Of a DNA stretch of 11,372 nucleotides, positions 9,755 to 11,372 are shown in pieces. The stretch spans positions 1-11,372 of the forward strand of contig DNMQ01000332.1 of NCBI GenBank assembly GCA_003488145.1, in the 5' to 3' direction. This stretch comes from Pseudomonas sp. (GTDB taxonomy: Bacteria > Pseudomonadota > Gammaproteobacteria > Pseudomonadales > Pseudomonadaceae). Every line of letters begins with the position of its first letter. Position 1 is the stretch's first letter. Position numbers and translations under genes: made by a program. The notes under the pieces were generated by a model. It ran no database searches. It saw nothing but the letters and a program-made list of their open reading frames with translations, and was not told the DNA's origin.

Positions 9755-10678
9755 ATGCATCGCTTGTCCTTCCTTACCGCCGGGCTATTGGCCCTGGCGC
9801 TCGCCGGTTGCAGCAGCGAGCCGCTGCGCCGGGTCGATGCCCTCACCGCCAGCCCCAAACCGCTGGAACAGCCGATCGAGCAAGCCCGCAGCGCGCTGGC
9901 CGCGGCGCCGACCTGCTGCAGCGGTATCGAGCAGTTGCCGTTCGAGCCGCTCGAAGCCGGCTTCGCCGGTGACGTACTGATCGACACCCAGGCGCCGGCC
10001 TACAGTTTCGAGACCGGCAAGAGCTTCTTCCGCGCCTTCGCCCTGCCGGCCGGCGGGCCCTCGTTCGAGATCCGGCTCTACAGCCAGGCCGGCAGCAGCG
10101 TGCTGGCGCCCAACGCCATGCTGCTCGACAGCCGCATGCGCCCGACCCGCCTGCTCGACGCTGACGACTTCGCCTATGTACCGCCGACCGGGCTCAAGGG
10201 CGACAGCCTCGACGCGCGCCTGCGCATCGACCGCTCGCAGCCCGATCATCCGGGCAACGAGCGCTACCTGATCCTCTACACCAGCGACGCGCAGATGGCC
10301 GGCCAGACCGTGCTGCAGCATCCGGCCAAGGCCTACGCCAAGGCGCTGGGCAACGAGCCGCCGAGCATCCCCGACCCGATGGCGAAGCACTCGCCAGTAG
10401 GCGTGATCCGGCTGGTGATGATCCCCGACAACGCCGCCGGCTCGACCGCCAAGGGCTACGTACCGGGCTACAGCATCGGCCAGGAGATGGGCAACGAACT
10501 GCCCAGCGCGCCGGCGCCGACGGTGCTGCCGGAGACCTCGGCGTACTATCGCCAGGCGATCGATGCCGCGCTGGCGCAGAAGGATCTCGAACGCGCGCTG
10601 CGCCTGGCCGACGAAGCGGCACGGGTTGGCGACAGTACGGCCAAGCAGCACCTGCTCGAACGCATCGAGATCCGCTGA
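9755..10678 (+). CDS. malM: MalM-family maltose operon protein, predicted lipoprotein
   Basis: Homologue of MalM, the periplasmic protein encoded next to lamB in enteric maltose regulons; its molecular role is not well understood. 307 residues (E. coli 306). Shared features include the segment around LAPNAMLLD, the strongly conserved block HPAKAYAKALGN followed by IPDPMAKH, and the C-terminal helical repeat-like end (YYRQAIDAALAQKDLERALR, then LADEAARVGD). Unlike E. coli MalM, which has an ordinary signal peptide, this one begins with a lipoprotein signal ending in LALAGC, so C19 should be lipidated. Ser-Ser-Glu follows, with no obvious inner-membrane retention signal, so outer-membrane anchoring is likely. 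An adjacent Cys pair (54-55) is also present. GGAG lies 7 nt before the ATG. Located directly after the lamB terminator and convergent with norD. Confidence 0.9.
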   Translation: MHRLSFLTAGLLALALAGCSSEPLRRVDALTASPKPLEQPIEQARSALAAAPTCCSGIEQLPFEPLEAGFAGDVLIDTQAPAYSFETGKSFFRAFALPAGGPSFEIRLYSQAGSSVLAPNAMLLDSRMRPTRLLDADDFAYVPPTGLKGDSLDARLRIDRSQPDHPGNERYLILYTSDAQMAGQTVLQHPAKAYAKALGNEPPSIPDPMAKHSPVGVIRLVMIPDNAAGSTAKGYVPGYSIGQEMGNELPSAPAPTVLPETSAYYRQAIDAALAQKDLERALRLADEAARVGDSTAKQHLLERIEIR

Positions 10679-10686
10679 GAGACGAG

Positions 10687-10715
10687 GTTCGCGGCACGGC
10701 AAACGCGTCGCGAAC
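10687..10715. repeat. Inverted repeat between malM and norD
   Basis: GTTCGCG (10687-10693) and CGCGAAC (10709-10715) form a 7-bp stem with a 15-nt loop, in the 61-bp gap between two converging stops. No T-tract follows on either strand, so a bidirectional terminator is possible but weakly supported. Confidence 0.35.
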
Positions 10716-10739
10716 ATCGCTATGGAGGGGTGAAGCGCG

Positions 10740-11372
10740 TTAGGACTGGGTCAGCTGCTTGTACAGCTGCGGCAGGCGGAACGGCAGCTGCTGTGGCTCC
10801 TTGATCAGGGTGTAGCCGTTGGCGCCGAACATGTACGGCAGGTAGTCGCCGGCCTCGCGGTCGATGGTGATGCAGAACGGCAACAGGCCCTGCTTGCGCG
10901 CCTCCATCACCGCCTGGCGGGTGTCCTCGACACCGTAGCGGCCTTCGTACAGATCCAGATCGTTCGGCTTGCCGTCGGTCACCAGCAGCAACAGCTTGCG
11001 CCGCTGCTTGCAGGCGCCGAGCAGTTCGGTGGCCTGGCGGATGGCCGCGCCCATGCGCGTGTAATAGCCGGGCTTGAGCGCCTGGATGCGCCCGCGGGTC
11101 TCGTCACCGTAGGGCTGACGGAAGCTCTTCAGCTCCTGCATGCGCACCTGCTGGCGACGCAGCGAGGAGAAGCCGTACAGCGCGAAGGGATCGCCCACCG
11201 CCGACAGCGCCTCGCCGAACAGCAGCAGGCTGTCGATGACCACATCGATCACCCGGTGCTCGTTGTCCAGGTGCGCATCGGTGGACATCGACAGGTCGGC
11301 CAGCAGCAGACAGGCCAGGTCGCGGCGATTCTGCCGCTGCTCCATGAACAGGCCGCGCTCGGCGCACTGGCC
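10740..11372 (-). CDS. norD: NorD-type von Willebrand factor A protein (5' part missing)
   Basis: C-terminal 210 residues of a VWA-domain protein that runs off the right edge; the frame stays open to the last base, and the internal Met at 11345 is not taken as the start. It has a MIDAS metal site: DLSMS (codons near 11281-11297), a Thr in GYYTRMG, and the Asp in VTDGKPND. The sequence from TDGKPNDLDLYEGRYG to the LPQLYKQL end matches what I know of NorD, the protein needed with NorQ to activate nitric oxide reductase (NorCB) in denitrifiers. NorD is usually about 600 residues, so roughly two thirds is missing. It converges on malM and has no functional link to maltose use; it marks the locus boundary. 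Alternative: another CoxE/NorD-like VWA chaperone. Confidence 0.85.
   Translation of the reverse strand, partial: GQCAERGLFMEQRQNRRDLACLLLADLSMSTDAHLDNEHRVIDVVIDSLLLFGEALSAVGDPFALYGFSSLRRQQVRMQELKSFRQPYGDETRGRIQALKPGYYTRMGAAIRQATELLGACKQRRKLLLLVTDGKPNDLDLYEGRYGVEDTRQAVMEARKQGLLPFCITIDREAGDYLPYMFGANGYTLIKEPQQLPFRLPQLYKQLTQS

Overview
The window is GC-rich, tightly packed DNA from a gamma-proteobacterial pseudomonad. It most likely comes from the Stutzerimonas (Pseudomonas) stutzeri group. Two things point there: an almost textbook maltotetraose-forming amylase (AmyP, G4-amylase) of the type described from P. stutzeri, and a NorD-like nitric-oxide-reductase accessory gene at the right edge, which fits a denitrifier. 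The species call rests on remembered family sequences, not on a search.

Layout, left to right. (1) Minus strand: malE (1514-2701), then malF (1413 down past base 1, C-terminus cut off). These are the maltose/maltodextrin ABC importer's binding protein and first permease subunit; malG probably follows outside the window. (2) A 253-bp divergent control region (2702-2954) with a perfect MalT-box match facing malE, a near-match facing malS and a 13-bp-period direct repeat. (3) Plus strand: malS (2955-5024), a periplasmic alpha-amylase, overlapping by ATGA with an unnamed gene (5021-6136) for a protein-kinase-like protein. (4) A convergent gap with the amyP terminator. (5) Minus strand: amyP (6297-7952), secreted maltotetraohydrolase with a CBM20 starch-binding domain. 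(6) A 387-bp divergent region with several MalT-box-like sites. (7) Plus strand: lamB (8340-9632, maltoporin), three consecutive hairpins including a strong terminator, then malM (9755-10678), here a predicted lipoprotein. (8) Convergent to malM, the 3' end of norD (10740 to the window edge), which marks the end of the maltose block.

Together the genes form a starch and maltodextrin scavenging route. AmyP cuts starch outside the cell to maltotetraose, and LamB carries maltodextrins across the outer membrane. MalS trims longer dextrins in the periplasm, MalE binds the products, and MalF (with MalG and MalK, not in this window) imports them. MalT-like sites in both divergent regions suggest one activator governs the whole set; no regulator gene lies in the window.

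The least explained element is the kinase-like gene translationally coupled to malS. It keeps candidate ATP-binding and catalytic residues, has no secretion signal, and I know of no established role for such a protein in maltodextrin metabolism.
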